DNA of 64,000 nt. Source: Haematococcus lacustris (lineage: Eukaryota > Chlorophyta > Chlorophyceae > Chlamydomonadales > Haematococcaceae). The notes beneath the pieces are model-generated. The model saw only the letters and a program-made list of their open reading frames with translations. It did no database searches and was not told where the DNA came from. Shown here piece by piece: positions 10,060 to 21,155 of the stretch. Numbering within the stretch: the stretch's first letter is position 1; every line of letters begins with the position of its first letter. The translations under genes were made by a program, and so were the position numbers. The stretch covers positions 2,018,525 to 2,082,524 of the forward strand of contig JASKMD010000030.1 of assembly GCA_030144725.1 (NCBI GenBank), given 5' to 3'.

Positions 10060-10507
10060 CTGTGCCGCAGCGGGCTGCTGCTGCTGCTCCTGGGCCTTGG
10101 GAGGCTTGTCTCGCACCCGCTTGTACCCCAGGCCAGGGTACTCCTTGCCCTTGGCTGGCAGAGCTCCCTGGTCTGGCCAGTAGCACAGCTCCAGCGGACG
10201 CCACCTGCTCTCCCCAATGCGCTGCATGTTCAATGCTGCATTGCAGTCCCTGTCCAGCCACCTGCCTGGCTGTGGTGCTGGCTTGGCTTTAGCAGCCTTG
10301 CCCTTGCCCTTGCCCTTGGTGGGCTCAGCTGCCCCTGGCTCAGCCTTGGTGCGCTTGCTGCGCTTGGCTGGCAGGGGAGTGCTGGGCCCTGGCTCTGAGG
10401 CTGCTGGCTGTGTGGCTTCCTGGCTGCTGCGTGGGGCCTGTGGGGGCTTGCGGGGGGCCACTACCGGGCACCACATCATGCCCCGCACTGGCTGGCCACG
10501 CTCCTGG
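9827..10507 (-). pseudogene. Fanzor copy B, C-terminal half (interrupted by gypsy 1)
   Basis: Minus strand: coding from 10507 down to a stop at 10057-10059, with PVRGMMWCPVV, a lysine-rich linker (KGKGKGKAAKAKP) and RuvC-III LDRDCNAALNMQRIG. The constant non-coding tail then runs to GGGACAA at 9827-9833. The reading frame is interrupted at 10507 by gypsy 1 and continues at 21328. Because its 3' flank is the same as that of the copy at 31-34 kb, it is a segmental duplicate rather than an independent insertion. Confidence 0.8.
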
Positions 10508-10679
10508 TGTTGCGTGATGAGTAGCGGTGACTGAGTTCTCCGTGACAGACTGGGCGTTGTCAGGAAGTCTGCCCGGGAATCGAACCCGGCCTCAGATCAC
10601 CTCACCACATCACACTTCTCACAGGGGAGATCCAGATCTCACAACCGGCATTAGCTTAGCCTTACATGGTCACGTAACA
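10508..10679 (-). repeat. 3' LTR of gypsy 1 with a tRNA T-arm-like hairpin
   Basis: On the minus strand the LTR contains CCGGGTTCGATTCCCGG: a 5-bp stem with a 7-nt loop TTCGATT. That is a textbook T-arm and a good match to the Pol III B box (GGTTCGANTCC). No complete tRNA can be folded around it. Confidence 0.9.
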
Positions 10680-10804
10680 TTCCCCCCCACCTGGCTCAGC
10701 TGTCCTCAGCTGACCACTGTGGTGTTGCCCCGCTCAGGCACATTGTGCCATCACTCGCGCCCACACTAGCGCTAGGTGTCTGAGTTCCAACCATGCCTCT
10801 ACCA

Positions 10805-11631
10805 TCAGGCCTGGGCCTCAGCCTCAACGTCATCCTTAGCTTCAGCCTCGCCATCAGCCGCCTCCTCGGCCTCGGCACTCAGGTTGTGCTCTGTCAGGTA
10901 CCTGGCCAACAGCTCTTGGCAGCCCACCAGCTGAGTGCTCAACTCCCATGTGTTATGCTCGTCACCGTGTCCTTGCCACTTGACCAGGAACTCAAGCCTT
11001 CTCTTCTTGCACTTGCCCTTGCGCTTGCCTTTGCTGGGCTCCAGCCTGTGGCCCACCACCTTCTCCACTGTGTATTGGGGCTCTCCATCTAGCCACTGCA
11101 CAGGAGGTGGTCCAGCCAGCCCAGGCACTGCCCCTGAAGCATCTGTGCGATAGGGCTTCACCAAGGACACATGAAACACGTTGTGGAGTCGAGACCACTC
11201 ATCTGGCAGCCACAGCTTCACAGCTGCCTTGCCTACCATGTACTGCACACTGAACGGGCCCACATAGCGAGGCTTTAGCTTACGGACTCCAGGCTGGTTA
11301 GCCTTACCCCTCATGTTCTGTGTGCTCAGCAGCACCATGTCACCAGGCAGGTAAAGTACTTCACGCCGTTTGTTATCCTGATATGACTTCATGCGCTTCT
11401 GCGCCCGCGCTAGGCACTGCCTTGCCTGCTCAACCGCTGTCTTCATGCCCTTCACAAAATCATGCGCCTGCGGCACCTTCTGCGGCAGGTCGAGCAGCTC
11501 AGCCAGCCGCGGATGATAGCCATAATTCAGGTAGAAGGGCGTGCTGCGGACCGACTCCTGCCAGGCGTTGTTGATGGCGAACTCCACCAGAGGTAAGTAC
11601 TCCGCCCAGTCCCGCTGGTCAGGCCTGATGA
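10805..11631 (-). CDS. Gypsy 1 pol, 3' part: integrase C-terminus and chromodomain
   Basis: Minus strand from 11631. It continues the integrase core broken at 17503 (RHF / IRPDQRDWAEYLPLVEFAINN), followed by the GPY/F-type segment (LKPRYVGPFSV), the NVFHVSLVKPY motif and a chromodomain (FLVKWQGHGDEHNTWE). It ends with an acidic tail at the stop at 10805. Chromodomains of chromoviruses are known to steer integration toward marked chromatin. The frame is preserved across the nested insertion if the 5.87-kb element and its 2-bp duplication are removed. Confidence 0.9.
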
Positions 11632-12130
11632 CACTCGTGCAAATTAAGGCCTGGCTGGCTTGAAAAACCTGAGAGTTGAGGTCTAAGACTTGGTATGTGG
11701 GTTGCTGTGACCTAGAGGATGACAGGACTCTCTTGGGCCAAAGTGTAATTCTCACTCGGTGTCGAGCTGCTGGGCCAGGTATGGGGCTGAGACCCTGATT
11801 TTGGCTAAGGGAGTTGGCACCGTGTGACCAAAGTGACCTTTCATGAAATGTGAGTATGAGCGATTGTAAAGGGTGCTTACAGCTACCCAACCTAGTAGGT
11901 GGCATGCAAAAAGTCCAAGCCAGTGATGAGCTATTGCCCGTGTCCTAGGACCCTGTACCGGTTCCTAGCGTCACCATGGTCGTAGGACCCGGTGCAGGGT
12001 CCTGTGTACCTGATGAGTGTAGATGTTTTAACCATTCCTTGCATCCCTATGTGATAGAACCCTGCTAGGATTCCTTCATAGCTTGTGTTGGTTCTGTTGA
12101 CCCCGTTTGGATGCTTTTGTCTATGTGTGC

Positions 12131-13510
12131 CAGGACCCTGTACAGGGTCCTACGATGAGTGCCTTCCCACACAGGGTCCTGGCACCACACCACAGGGTTC
12201 TGGCTCACAGGGTCCTGGCACCTCACCACAGGGTCCTGGCACCACAGGGTCCTGGTACCTCACCACAGGGTCCTGGCACCACACCACAGGGTCCTGGTTC
12301 CTCACCACAGGGTTCTGGCACACAGGGTCCTGGCATCACACCACAGGGTCCTGGCACCACACCACAGGGTCTTGGCCTACAGGGTCCTGGCACCTCACCA
12401 CAGGGTCCGGGCCTACAGGGTCCTGGTACCACACCACAGGGTCCTGGCACCGCAGGGTCCTGGCACCACACCACAGGGTCCTGCCCCACAGGGTCCTGTC
12501 ACCATACCACAGGGTCCTGGTACCTCACCACAGGGTCCTGGCACCACAGGGTCCTGGCACCTCACCACAGGGTTCTGGCCCACAGGGTCCTGGCACCACA
12601 CCACAGGGTCCTGGCACCACACCACAGGTTCTTGTCCTACAGGGTCCTGGCACCACACCACAGGGTCCTGCGACGTTTGGCTACAGGGTTCTGCCGCACG
12701 CCTACAGGGTCCTGCGACGATTGTCTACAGGGTCCTGGCGCACGGCTACAGGGTCCTGCGACGTTTGGCTACAGGGTCCTGCCGCACGCCTACAGGGTCC
12801 TGCGACGTTTGGCTACAGGGTTCTGCCGCACGCCTACAGGGTCCTGCGACGATTGTCTACAGGGTCCTGCCGCACGCCTACAGGGTCCTGCGACGTTTGG
12901 CTACAGGGTTCTGCCGCACGCCTACAGGGTCCTGCGACGTTTGGCTACAGGGTTCTGCCGCACGCCTACAGGGTCCTGCGACGTTTGGCTACAGGGTCCT
13001 GCCGCACGCCTACAGGGTCCTGCGACGTTTGGCTACAGGGTTCTGCCGCACGCCTACAGGGTCCTGCGACGTTTGGCTACAGGGTTCTGCCGCACGCCTA
13101 CAGGGTCCTGCGACGTTTGGCTACAGGGTTCTGCCGCACGCCTACAGGGTCCTGCGACGATTGTCTACAGGGTCCTGCCGCACGCCTACAGGGTCCTGCG
13201 ACGTTTGGCTACAGGGTCCTGCCGCACGCCTACAGGGTCCTGCGACGTTTGGCTACAGGGTCCTGCCGCACGCCTACAGGGTCCTGCGACGTTTGGCTAC
13301 AGGGTTCTGCCGCACGCCTACAGGGTCCTGCGACGTTTGGCTACAGGGTTCTGCCGCACGCCTACAGGGTCCTGCGACGTTTGGCTACAGGGTTCTGCCG
13401 CACGCCTACAGGGTCCTGCGACGTTTGGCTACAGGGTCCTGGCACCACACCACAGGGTCCTGGCACCACACCACAGGGTTCTGGCACCTCACCACAGGGT
13501 CCTGGCCCAC
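12131..13510. repeat. Left subterminal repeat array of the CACTA-like element (CAGGGTCCTG)
   Basis: Some 60 copies of a ~22-bp unit with the core ACAGGGTCCTG. Until 12660 the spacer is GCACCACACC. From there it alternates GCGACGTTTGG and CCGCACGCC, giving a ~44-bp composite unit. The palindromic dimer GGACCCTGTACAGGGTCC sits at the outer edge near 12132. The three long overlapping open frames here are by-products of the repeat. Confidence 0.9.
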
Positions 13511-13790
13511 AGGGGCTGGCTGGCTCGGCAAACTTGCGAGTTGAGGTCTGAGACTTGGCATGTAGGCTGCTGTGACCTAGTGGAGGAGAAGACTCTCTTG
13601 GGCCAAAGTGAAATTCTTGGTCATTGCGGAGCTGCTGGACCATCAGCCTGGTTCTCACCCCGAATTTGGCTAAGGGAGATGGTGCTTACTGACTGAAGTG
13701 ACTTTTTAAATTTCTGAGTATGAGGAGTTGCCAGGCATCAGAATAGAAGCACAACCTAGTAGGTAGCATGTGCAAAGTGAAGTTGCTAAC
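13511..13790. repeat. Diverged direct copy of the element's left subterminal segment
   Basis: About 260 bp (GAGTTGAGGTCT, ACTCTCTTGGGCCAAAGTG, AACCTAGTAGGT) match 11653-11910 with many substitutions. The satellite array is therefore bracketed by two direct copies of one segment, as if an ancestral end had been duplicated. Confidence 0.75.
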
Positions 13791-16740
13791 CTAGTGCAGG
13801 GTTTCGATCAAAGCATGGACTTTTTCTAAGTCAACCCTGACCTCGTGCAGGGTTTCGCCGACCTTGTGCAGGGTTTCGTTCCTTGTGTTGATTTCTCCTA
13901 AGTGATTCAAAGACGCTGTGCAGGGTTTCGCCAACCCCGCTTTCTGCATGTGACTTGCATGCAAGAGCGCGAAAACTGACGGGCTTGGTATTGGGATCTG
14001 CGCTAGCTGCCACCAAGCAAGCCGTTGGTGTGCCATGAGGAAACCATGTCGACCTCGCAAAGCCCGCAGTAATGTCAGCAACACGCAACACGCGACACGT
14101 CCATCCCAAACTCAGCAGCAGCGACATCAACAGCGCCCAAATGCGCAGCCTCACAGCCGGCCATGAAGTGCGGCCCAGCTAGCCTTCGCAGCCATCAGTC
14201 ATCAGCCAAGAGGCCAGCATGCAGCTCGGTTTCGCAGCCATTAGCGATCAGCGAAAGGAATAGGGTATTTGTGATCAAGCACAGAATTGAGGGCGAACGG
14301 CACAAAGGTAGCTTGCAAAGGTACGATGCATAGATGCGATTCTGAGGTGCGACCGCGAGGTTGGAGCGTGGCATGTGTCATGTGCCATGTGTTGCTTGAG
14401 CAGGTTCGGTGCCAAGGCGCAGTGGCACCTTCCATCAGCCAGAAGCAGCAACCACAACGGCAACAAGTAGCGGCAGCCAGGGCGGCGGACAAGAGCAAAA
14501 GCGTACCCTCCTCCCTCCTCGCTCTTCCCTCCTCCCTCCTCCCTCCTCCCTCCTCCCTCCTCCCTCCTCCCTCCTCCCTCCTCCCTCCTCCCTACCACAC
14601 TGCCCACCACCACCTGCCAGATTCCCCACTCCCCCTCTCCCTCCCCGTAAGGAATGATCAAGGGACCGCATGGAGCAAGCAGTGAGTGGCTAGCCCCACG
14701 CACATAAGTGACCCCTTGTACCCAGCCTAACCGCTAGCACGCCCCTTGTTTGCTGCAGGTGTGATGGTCAGCTCAGCAGCCAGAGCGGCAGCAAGGAGCA
14801 ACAGGCCCCCTCCCCTCCCCCTCCCCTCCCACTCCACTCCACTCTCCTTGGCTCCCCCTGTGCGCTCATCGTGCGACCATCGCTCCACCCCCTCCTCACC
14901 TCCTCCTCATCCTCACCCTCACCCTCACCCTTGGTGACTGTCATCCTCACCCTCACCCTCACCCTTGGTGACTGTCATCCTCACCCTCACCCTCACCCTT
15001 GGTGGCACCACCTGCCAGACCCACCACTCCCCAGGAGGCGCAACCAAGAGGAGCAGCCAAGAGGAGCAGCCAGGAGCGGCAGCCAGGAGCAGCAGCTAGG
15101 AGCGGCAGCCAGGAGTGGCAGCCAGGAGGCATGGGCAAGGCAAGTGGTTGGCCAAGGCCAAGAGGCCCATGCCCCCCACAGCCAGGAGGCACAGCCATGG
15201 AGGGAGGAGCAGCAGCCAACAAGGAGGCAGCAAGGATTCAGCAATGGCACATGGCGATAACAGTGAGTGGCCAGCCCCTTGCACATCAGTGGCCCCCATT
15301 GCCCAGCCTTACCGTGAGCACGCCCCTTGTTGCTTGCAGGTGTGACGGTCACACGCCCACCCCTTGCCCACCCCACCCCACCCCTCCCCTCCCCCTCCCC
15401 CCCCCTCCCCCCTCCCCCTCCCCCCTCCCCTCCCCTCCCCTCCCCTCCCCCTCCCCTCCCCTCCCCTCCCCCTCCCCTCCCCTCCCCTCCCCCTCCCCTC
15501 CCCCTCCCCCTCCCCTCCCCTCCCCCTCCCCCTCCCCCTCCCCTCCCCCCCCTCCCCTCCCCTCCCCTCCCCTCCCCTCCCCTCCCCTCCCCTGCAGCCA
15601 TGAGCAGTAAGCATGAGCAGCAGCCAAGAGCAGGAGGTAGGAGGCGGTTGGAGCGACAGCCAGGACTTCCGGTGAGTGCACATGCTTGCTGGCTGATGTT
15701 TGCTTGCAGTTGTCGACAGCTGGAGCATGGCAGGTGTAGCATGGCCTGGATGATTGCAAGCAAGGCGGTAGAGCAGCAACAAACAAGGAGCCAGCAAGTA
15801 CCGTACCCTCCCCGTACCCCGTACCCCGTACCCTACCCCGGCGGCGTGACACGGAGCATAACTGTAAGTGGCCAGTCCTTGCACATGAGTGGTCCCCAAT
15901 GCCAAGCCTAACTGCAAGGATGCCTCTTGCTGCCGCAGGTCTGATGGTCACACTGCTGCCCCTTGCCCCCTTCCCCCTTCCCCCTTCCCTGCCCAAGCCC
16001 ACCACCACCACTTCCGAGTCTGCCACCTACCTACCCTCCTCCCCTCCTCCCCTCCTCCCCTCTTCTCTCCTCTCCCCCACCCAATGGCACCCAGCAGCCC
16101 TTGGCGTAGCAGCATGGAGCGGGCAGCCTGGAGCGGGCAGCCTGGAGCGGGCAGCCTGGAGCGGGCAGCCTGGAGCGGGCAGCCTAGAGCGGGCAGCCTA
16201 GAGCGGGCAGCCTGAAGCGGGCAGCCTGGAGCGGGCAACCTGGAGTGGGCAACCTGGAGCCAAGCCTAGCCTAGCCTACCCCAGCCTAGCCTAGCATAGC
16301 ATACCCCAGCCTAGCCTAGCCTAGCCTACCCCAGCCTAGCCTTGCCTAGGCTAGCCTACCCTAGCCTACCCTAGCCTAGCCTACCCCAGCCTAGCCTAGC
16401 CTAGCCTACCCCAGCCTAGCCTAGCCTAGCCTACCCCAGGCTAGCCCAGCCTAGCCTAGCCCAGCCTGATTTGGTGCCATGGGGCATAGGCAGCAAGGCA
16501 AAGTGCTTAGCAGTCCCGTGATAAGGTGTTAGCCCATAGCAATGAGGTGCAGCCAATCCTAGTGGTTGTGCACATGACATATGTGGTGAGCAATGCATGA
16601 GTCGTTGTGTTGTTGTTGTAGTGATGTTGTGTGGTGTTGTTGTGTGGTGTTGGCACCTTCCATCAATGCATGTGCTTAGCACCAGCAATACATGCCGTTT
16701 GTTGTGGTGTTGCGAGGTGTTCGGGCGTCGTTGCATACGT
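13791..16740. other. Internal cargo of the CACTA-like element: low-complexity tracts and intron-like modules
   Basis: No gene is recognised. It holds GTGCAGGGTTTCG repeats (13795-13935), a CTCCTCC tract (14515-14592), a CACCCTCACCCTTGGTGACTG repeat (14905-15005), a CCCCTCCCCT tract (15371-15595), a 14-bp GAGCGGGCAGCCTG array (16115-16255) and a CCTAGCCTAGCCTACCCCAG array (16258-16465). Three related intron-like modules lie at 14692-14758, 15263-15339 and 15864-15938, each GTRAGT...GCAG. Long Gly/Arg- or Pro-rich frames here read the tracts. Confidence 0.7.
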
Positions 16741-17345
16741 TGTGGCAGAACCCTGTAGGCGTGCGGCAGGACCCTGTGAACATGTGTCGTAGGACCCTGT
16801 AGCCGTGCGGCGGGACCCTGTGAGAATATGTGGTAGGACCCTGTAGCCGTGCGGCAGGACCCTGTAGACGTGTATCGTACGACCCTGTAGCCGTGCGGCA
16901 CAACCCTGTAAGAATGTGTCGCAGAACCCTGTAGCCGTGCGGCAGAACCCTGTAGCCAAACGTCGCAGGACCCTGTAGGCGTGCGGCAGGACCCTGTAGA
17001 CTAATGTCGTAGGACCCTGTTGGCGTGCGGCAGAACCCTGTAGCCTAATGTAGCAGGACCCTGTAGGCGTGCGCCAGGACCCTGTAGCCAAACGTCGCAG
17101 GACCCTGTTGGCGTGCGGCAGAACCCTGTAGCCTAATGTAGCAGGACCCTGTAGGCGTGCGGCAGGACCCTGTAGACGTGCGTCGTAGGACCCTGTAGGC
17201 GTGCGGCAGAACCCTGTGAGAATGTGTCGCAGGACCCTGTAGCCGTGCGGCAGAACCCTGTAAACGAGTGTCGCAGGACCCTGTAGCCGTGCGGCAGAAC
17301 CCTGTGGCCCAGGACCCTGTACAGGGTCGGTAGGACCCGGTACAG
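16741..17345. repeat. Right subterminal repeat array of the CACTA-like element (CAGGACCCTG, inverted)
   Basis: About 27 units of ~22 bp with the core CAGGACCCTGTAG or CAGAACCCTGTAG, the reverse complement of the left array's core. Spacers include GCCGTGCGG, matching the left array's CCGCACGCC. The palindromic dimer GGACCCTGTACAGGGTC is again at the outer edge (about 17309-17350). Confidence 0.9.
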
Positions 17346-17502
17346 GGTCGGGCGATTTTTCAAATAGTTATAACATCGCAGCAACTTTGAGTTTTTCAAT
17401 GATTACAACGGCGATGAGTCGGCCTTTCATGGGGCTATCTGCAGTATGCCTCCCGGGAAGAAATGACGTAGGCGACTTCCGGCCTTAATCGGCGCGAGTG
17501 GA

Positions 17503-20386
17503 AGTGCCTTAGCATTTCCTCGATCACCCGGTTAACACGCTCTGTTTGGCCATCTGTTTCAGGGTGGTAGGCGCTGGATAGGTTCACCTGGACCTGGAGC
17601 AGCTTGGTCACCTCAGCCCAGAATTTGTTGTGGAACTGGGGTCCTCTGTCACTGACCACACTCCTCGGCATCCCATGCAGCCGGAAGACATGCTCAAGGA
17701 ACAGCTTTGCATACTGTGTGGCAGTCATGCTCTCCCAAGTCTTCACCAGGTGTACCATCTTTGTTAGTCTGTCCACAAACACTAATATTGAGTCATATTT
17801 GTTGGGCCCACTTGCAGGTAGCTTCACTATGAGGTCCATTGACACGCTGTCCCACGGTCTCTCAGGTATGGGCAGCGGCTGCAGCAGGCCAGCAGGCTTC
17901 TTGGCACTTGACTTGTTCACTTGGCACGAGTGGCAGCTGCGCACATAGCTCTTCACATGCTCTGACACACCGGGCCATGTAAACCAGCGTGTCACCTGCT
18001 CAAGGGTCTTCGTCATACCCAGGTGACCAGCAGACCTGGTGTCATGCATGGTGTATATCACTTTCTTCCGCAGCGCAGCGTCATTAGGAACCACCACTCT
18101 GCCCCACTCAGTCAGCCACAGCCCCTCATGCTGGTACAGCTGCGATGTGAAGGCCTCATCAGCAAAGTGTGTGTCAGCCGCATAGGCTTGTTTGATTGCC
18201 TGCATTAGGGTTAAGGGACCCGACTCAGTTGTGGACTGCCCGTCATCACCTTGTTTGTTTGATTTGTTTTGTGACTCTGTTGTTTGTTGTTGCTGCCGCA
18301 GGGATTCCCCCCCACCTGGCTGCGCCTTCTTTTGTTGTGCACTTGTCATTCTTGCCTGGCCAGGCGTATGGGCAGCAGCCAAATCTTCTGGTGGGACCAG
18401 CTGGTTTGCTCTTTGGGCAGCCTCCCGGGCAGCCACCTGCCCCAGCTCAGCATTCTCTCGCAGCCGGGCAGCAGTGCGGCGTGTAGTTATGGCGTAGACT
18501 GGCCTTTCAGCCCGGGAGCTTAGCGTCATGATCACAGTCATGGCGTCTTCAGAGTCAGCATTTTGTGGTGATGATGAGCTTGTTAGCGCCACCTCATTGG
18601 CCAGAGCGGGGTTACGGCTGATAGGGTCAGCCACATTAGTTGCACCGGGTATGTATTTGATTTCATACTTGTAGCGTGATAGCTCCTCCATCCATCTGAC
18701 CTGCCGCCTCGACAGATTGGGCTGTGTTTGCAGGTAGATGAGAGGATTGTGATCAGTCAGGATTGTAACATCAACCGCTCCATCCAAATAACACCTCCAC
18801 TCTCTGACTGCTCTGATGATACCCAGCAGCTCTTGCTCTCCAGTGGCATAGCGCGTCTCAGCTGGGGACATCTTTTTACTTGTGTAAGCAATTGGCCTGC
18901 CATCTTGCATCAGCACTCCACCGGTGCCTACCAGCGACGCATCGGTGCACACCACGAAAGGCTTGCTAAAGTCAGGCAGGGCCAGCACAGGAGCAGAGCA
19001 CAGAGCTTCTTTCAGCTCGTTGAACGCTACTAGCTCAGCGCCTCCAAAGTGTTCCCAGTCATACGCAGCAGCCACTTGCTTGCTGGTCAAAGTCGTCAAC
19101 GGCGCAGCCAGAGAGCTGAAATTGGGTATGAACCTCCTGAAGTAGTTAGCCAGCCCCAGGAAAGCTTGCAGGTCTTTTAAGTTGCGCGGCGTCGGCCATT
19201 CTTTCACGACTTGCACTTTCGCAGGGTCGACAGCAATCCCTTTGCTGCCCACGATGTGGCCCAAGAACGCCAGCTGCGTCTTGTTGAACTCGCACTTTGC
19301 CAGTTTGGCGTAGAACTTGTTTTCTCGCATGAGCTGCAGGACTTGCCTCAGGTGCTGCACATGCTCCTCAGGGGTGTTGCTCATCACCAGAATGTCATCA
19401 ATGTACACCAACACACACTCATTGATCAAAGGCTTGAATACGTTATTCATCATCCGTTGGAACGTAGCAGGAGCGTTAGTCAGCCCAAAACAGAGCACCT
19501 TAAACTGGAACTGGCCCATTGGCGTCAAGAAGGCAGTCTTAGGCACATCCTCCTCTGTGATCCTGATCTGGTGATACCCAGACTGCAGGTCAAGGGAGCT
19601 AAACACCCTCTTGCCAGCCAGCTTGTCAAATAGGTCATCAATCCTGGGAAGGGGGTACCTGTCCCTCACTGTTAACTTGTTGAGAGCACGGTAGTCAATA
19701 CACATTCTCAGGCTCCCATCTTTCTTTTGTACAAACAGGATTGGTGCCCCGTATGGGCTGCTGCTTGGCTCAATCAACCCCTTAGCCAGCAGCTCAGCTA
19801 CCTGCTTCTTCACCTCAGCCTCCTCTCTAGGGCTTAGCTTGTACATACGTTTGTAGGGAGCTTCAGCCCCGGGTGGTGTCCTGATTGTGTGCCCCACTGG
19901 CCTGTCAGGGGGCAATCCCGGCGGCATGTCCCCAAACACATCAGCATACTCAGATAGCAACCCATCTAGCACAGCTTGTGGCACTAGCCAGGGGTCCTGC
20001 TCAGCCTTCGTGCTCTGCTCACTGCATCCAGCCACTGCAGCTGCCAAGCTGCCCTGGTGCCAGCCCTCCTGGTCGCCAGCATCGCCAGGTTTCACTAGCA
20101 TCAGCCAGCTACTGCAGCCTTTCCGCAGTTGTCGCACGGCCTGGCCTGGACTGACCAGCTTAATTTCGGCTGCGCTGTCCCAATGCTCTTTCATAGCAGC
20201 AACAGCCGCAAACCCAGGCAGGTGCTTTGGTTGCAGTGCGAACAGGTTTACAGGCTTCCCCGACTCTCCGAGTGCCTCAAACAACGTGCACACCCCGTGC
20301 TTCACCTTAAGCACTGCATCGTGCTCGTGCATCCAATCGACACCCAGGATCAGGTCGACACCGTTGAGCATTCCTGGCATGACCAC
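17503..20386 (-). pseudogene. Gypsy 1 pol: protease end, RT, RNase H, integrase zinc finger and core
   Basis: Minus strand. In order: end of protease (VDLILGVDWMHEHDAVL), reverse transcriptase (SSLDLQSGYHQIRI, FGLTNAPATFQRMM, catalytic VYIDDILV), RNase H (CTDASLVGTGGVL, GEQELLGI, TDHNPLIY), then a Gln-rich linker. The integrase follows, with an H2C2 finger (HDTRSAGHLG, CHSCQ) and core (VSMDLIVKLP, VVSDRGPQFH, TDGQTERVNRVIEE). The core is broken after RHF by the nested DNA transposon. Upstream, a run of six A (T on plus, 20402-20407) puts this frame +1 from the protease start; five A would join them. Confidence 0.9.
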
Positions 20387-20795
20387 TGCAATATGTCTTG
20401 CTTTTTTGCACCTCTAGCAGGCCACAACGACGTTCAGTGATCACCACAGACTGATTGGTTGCAGTCAGCACTCTCAGGAGTTCCATCATGATCTTCCTTT
20501 GTAGTGCAGCAGGGTTAACGTTGCCTTCATGTCTTTCCAACCGCTCCTGGCTGATGATGGTGCAACTGGCACCTGTGTCAAGCATGATTCTTCACGGCTT
20601 GTTACCTAGCCGGCCCTCAAACAGAAAAGGTAGCTGCAGCCTTCCAGGCTGTACCTCAGCAACAGCAATAGCCACTCTCTTACACTCAGAGTTGGCCTCA
20701 AACATAGGCACAAGATCAAGAGCTTCTCCCAGGCCAAGTCCGCCTAAACAACAGTTGCAACATTTCGGCTTGCACCTCGGCATTTCGGCTTGCAC
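20307..20795 (-). pseudogene. Gypsy 1 gag remnant and protease start
   Basis: Minus strand. A Cys-rich MPRCKPKCCNCCLGG, perhaps a zinc-knuckle relic, then LPFLFEGRLGNKP, an in-frame TGA (20592-20594), and MLDTGASCTIIS, the protease active site (DTG). The TGA aligns with a residue inside the protease of gypsy 2 (RLGGREC..MIDTGA), so it is a mutation (CGA to TGA is the simplest) and not a natural gag-pol boundary. Only ~360 bp separate this from the 5' LTR, far too little for a gag. Confidence 0.75.
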
Positions 20796-21155
20796 GCTCC
20801 TGAGTCACGCATCTCCCGTTCTTTCGCAGTCAACATGGCTTGCAGAGCCATCACGACAACTGTCACCTCCATCGCCACTCTCGCAGAATCAACCTCCGCC
20901 GACTGGCTGTACCGCACAAAGGCTCATTAGCCACTGGTTTCCAGGCTCTCTAGCCTCTTCGCTCAGCTCAGAGCCCACACACAGCCGTCGCTTCGCGACA
21001 ATTCCATAAATGGCGCACTACGGCCAGCTCAAATGGCGCACTCCAGCCAGCTCCGACTCAACCGCGTTTACACACGCCAACCAGGACGCCCTCTGCCGCT
21101 CATCCTCAAGCAGATACGATCCAGTCGGACTTAGAAACATGGGTCGGAAACCAAC

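Larger units (their letters stand above)
8049..10507. repeat. Segmental duplication 2, left copy
   Basis: Near identical to 29170-31626. It starts inside the internal region of the LTR element seen complete at 27213-29853, includes its 3' LTR (8319-8734), the Fanzor-like relic after it and a Fanzor C-terminal half, and stops at 10507 only because gypsy 1 is inserted there. The homology resumes at 21328 against 31622. Confidence 0.9.
11632..17500. mobile_element. CACTA-like (EnSpm) non-autonomous DNA transposon nested in gypsy 1
   Basis: The insert breaks the integrase gene. Its ends are inverted repeats: CACTCGTGCAAATTAAGGCC at the left and, reverse-complemented, CACTCGCGCCGATTAAGGCC at the right (17 of 20 match). 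A 2-bp duplication (GA at 11630-11631 and 17501-17502) flanks it. CACTA elements characteristically begin CACT, make 2-3 bp duplications and carry subterminal transposase-binding repeats. Here GGACCCTGTA-type repeats fill 12131-13510 in one orientation and 16741-17345 in the opposite one. No transposase was recognised. Superfamily assignment is inference from end structure. Confidence 0.75.

Noticed and set aside
10508..10679. A complete tRNA gene in the LTR
   Set aside because: Only the T-arm can be folded; no matching acceptor, D-arm or anticodon arm was found.
12085..13696. Three overlapping plus-strand open frames of 460-530 codons
   Set aside because: They read a 22/44-bp satellite in all three frames; no stop occurs because of repeat composition. 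Not genes.
14993..16026. Gly/Arg-rich and Pro-rich open frames
   Set aside because: They read CCCCTCC-type tracts inside the CACTA-like element; both strands are open equally.
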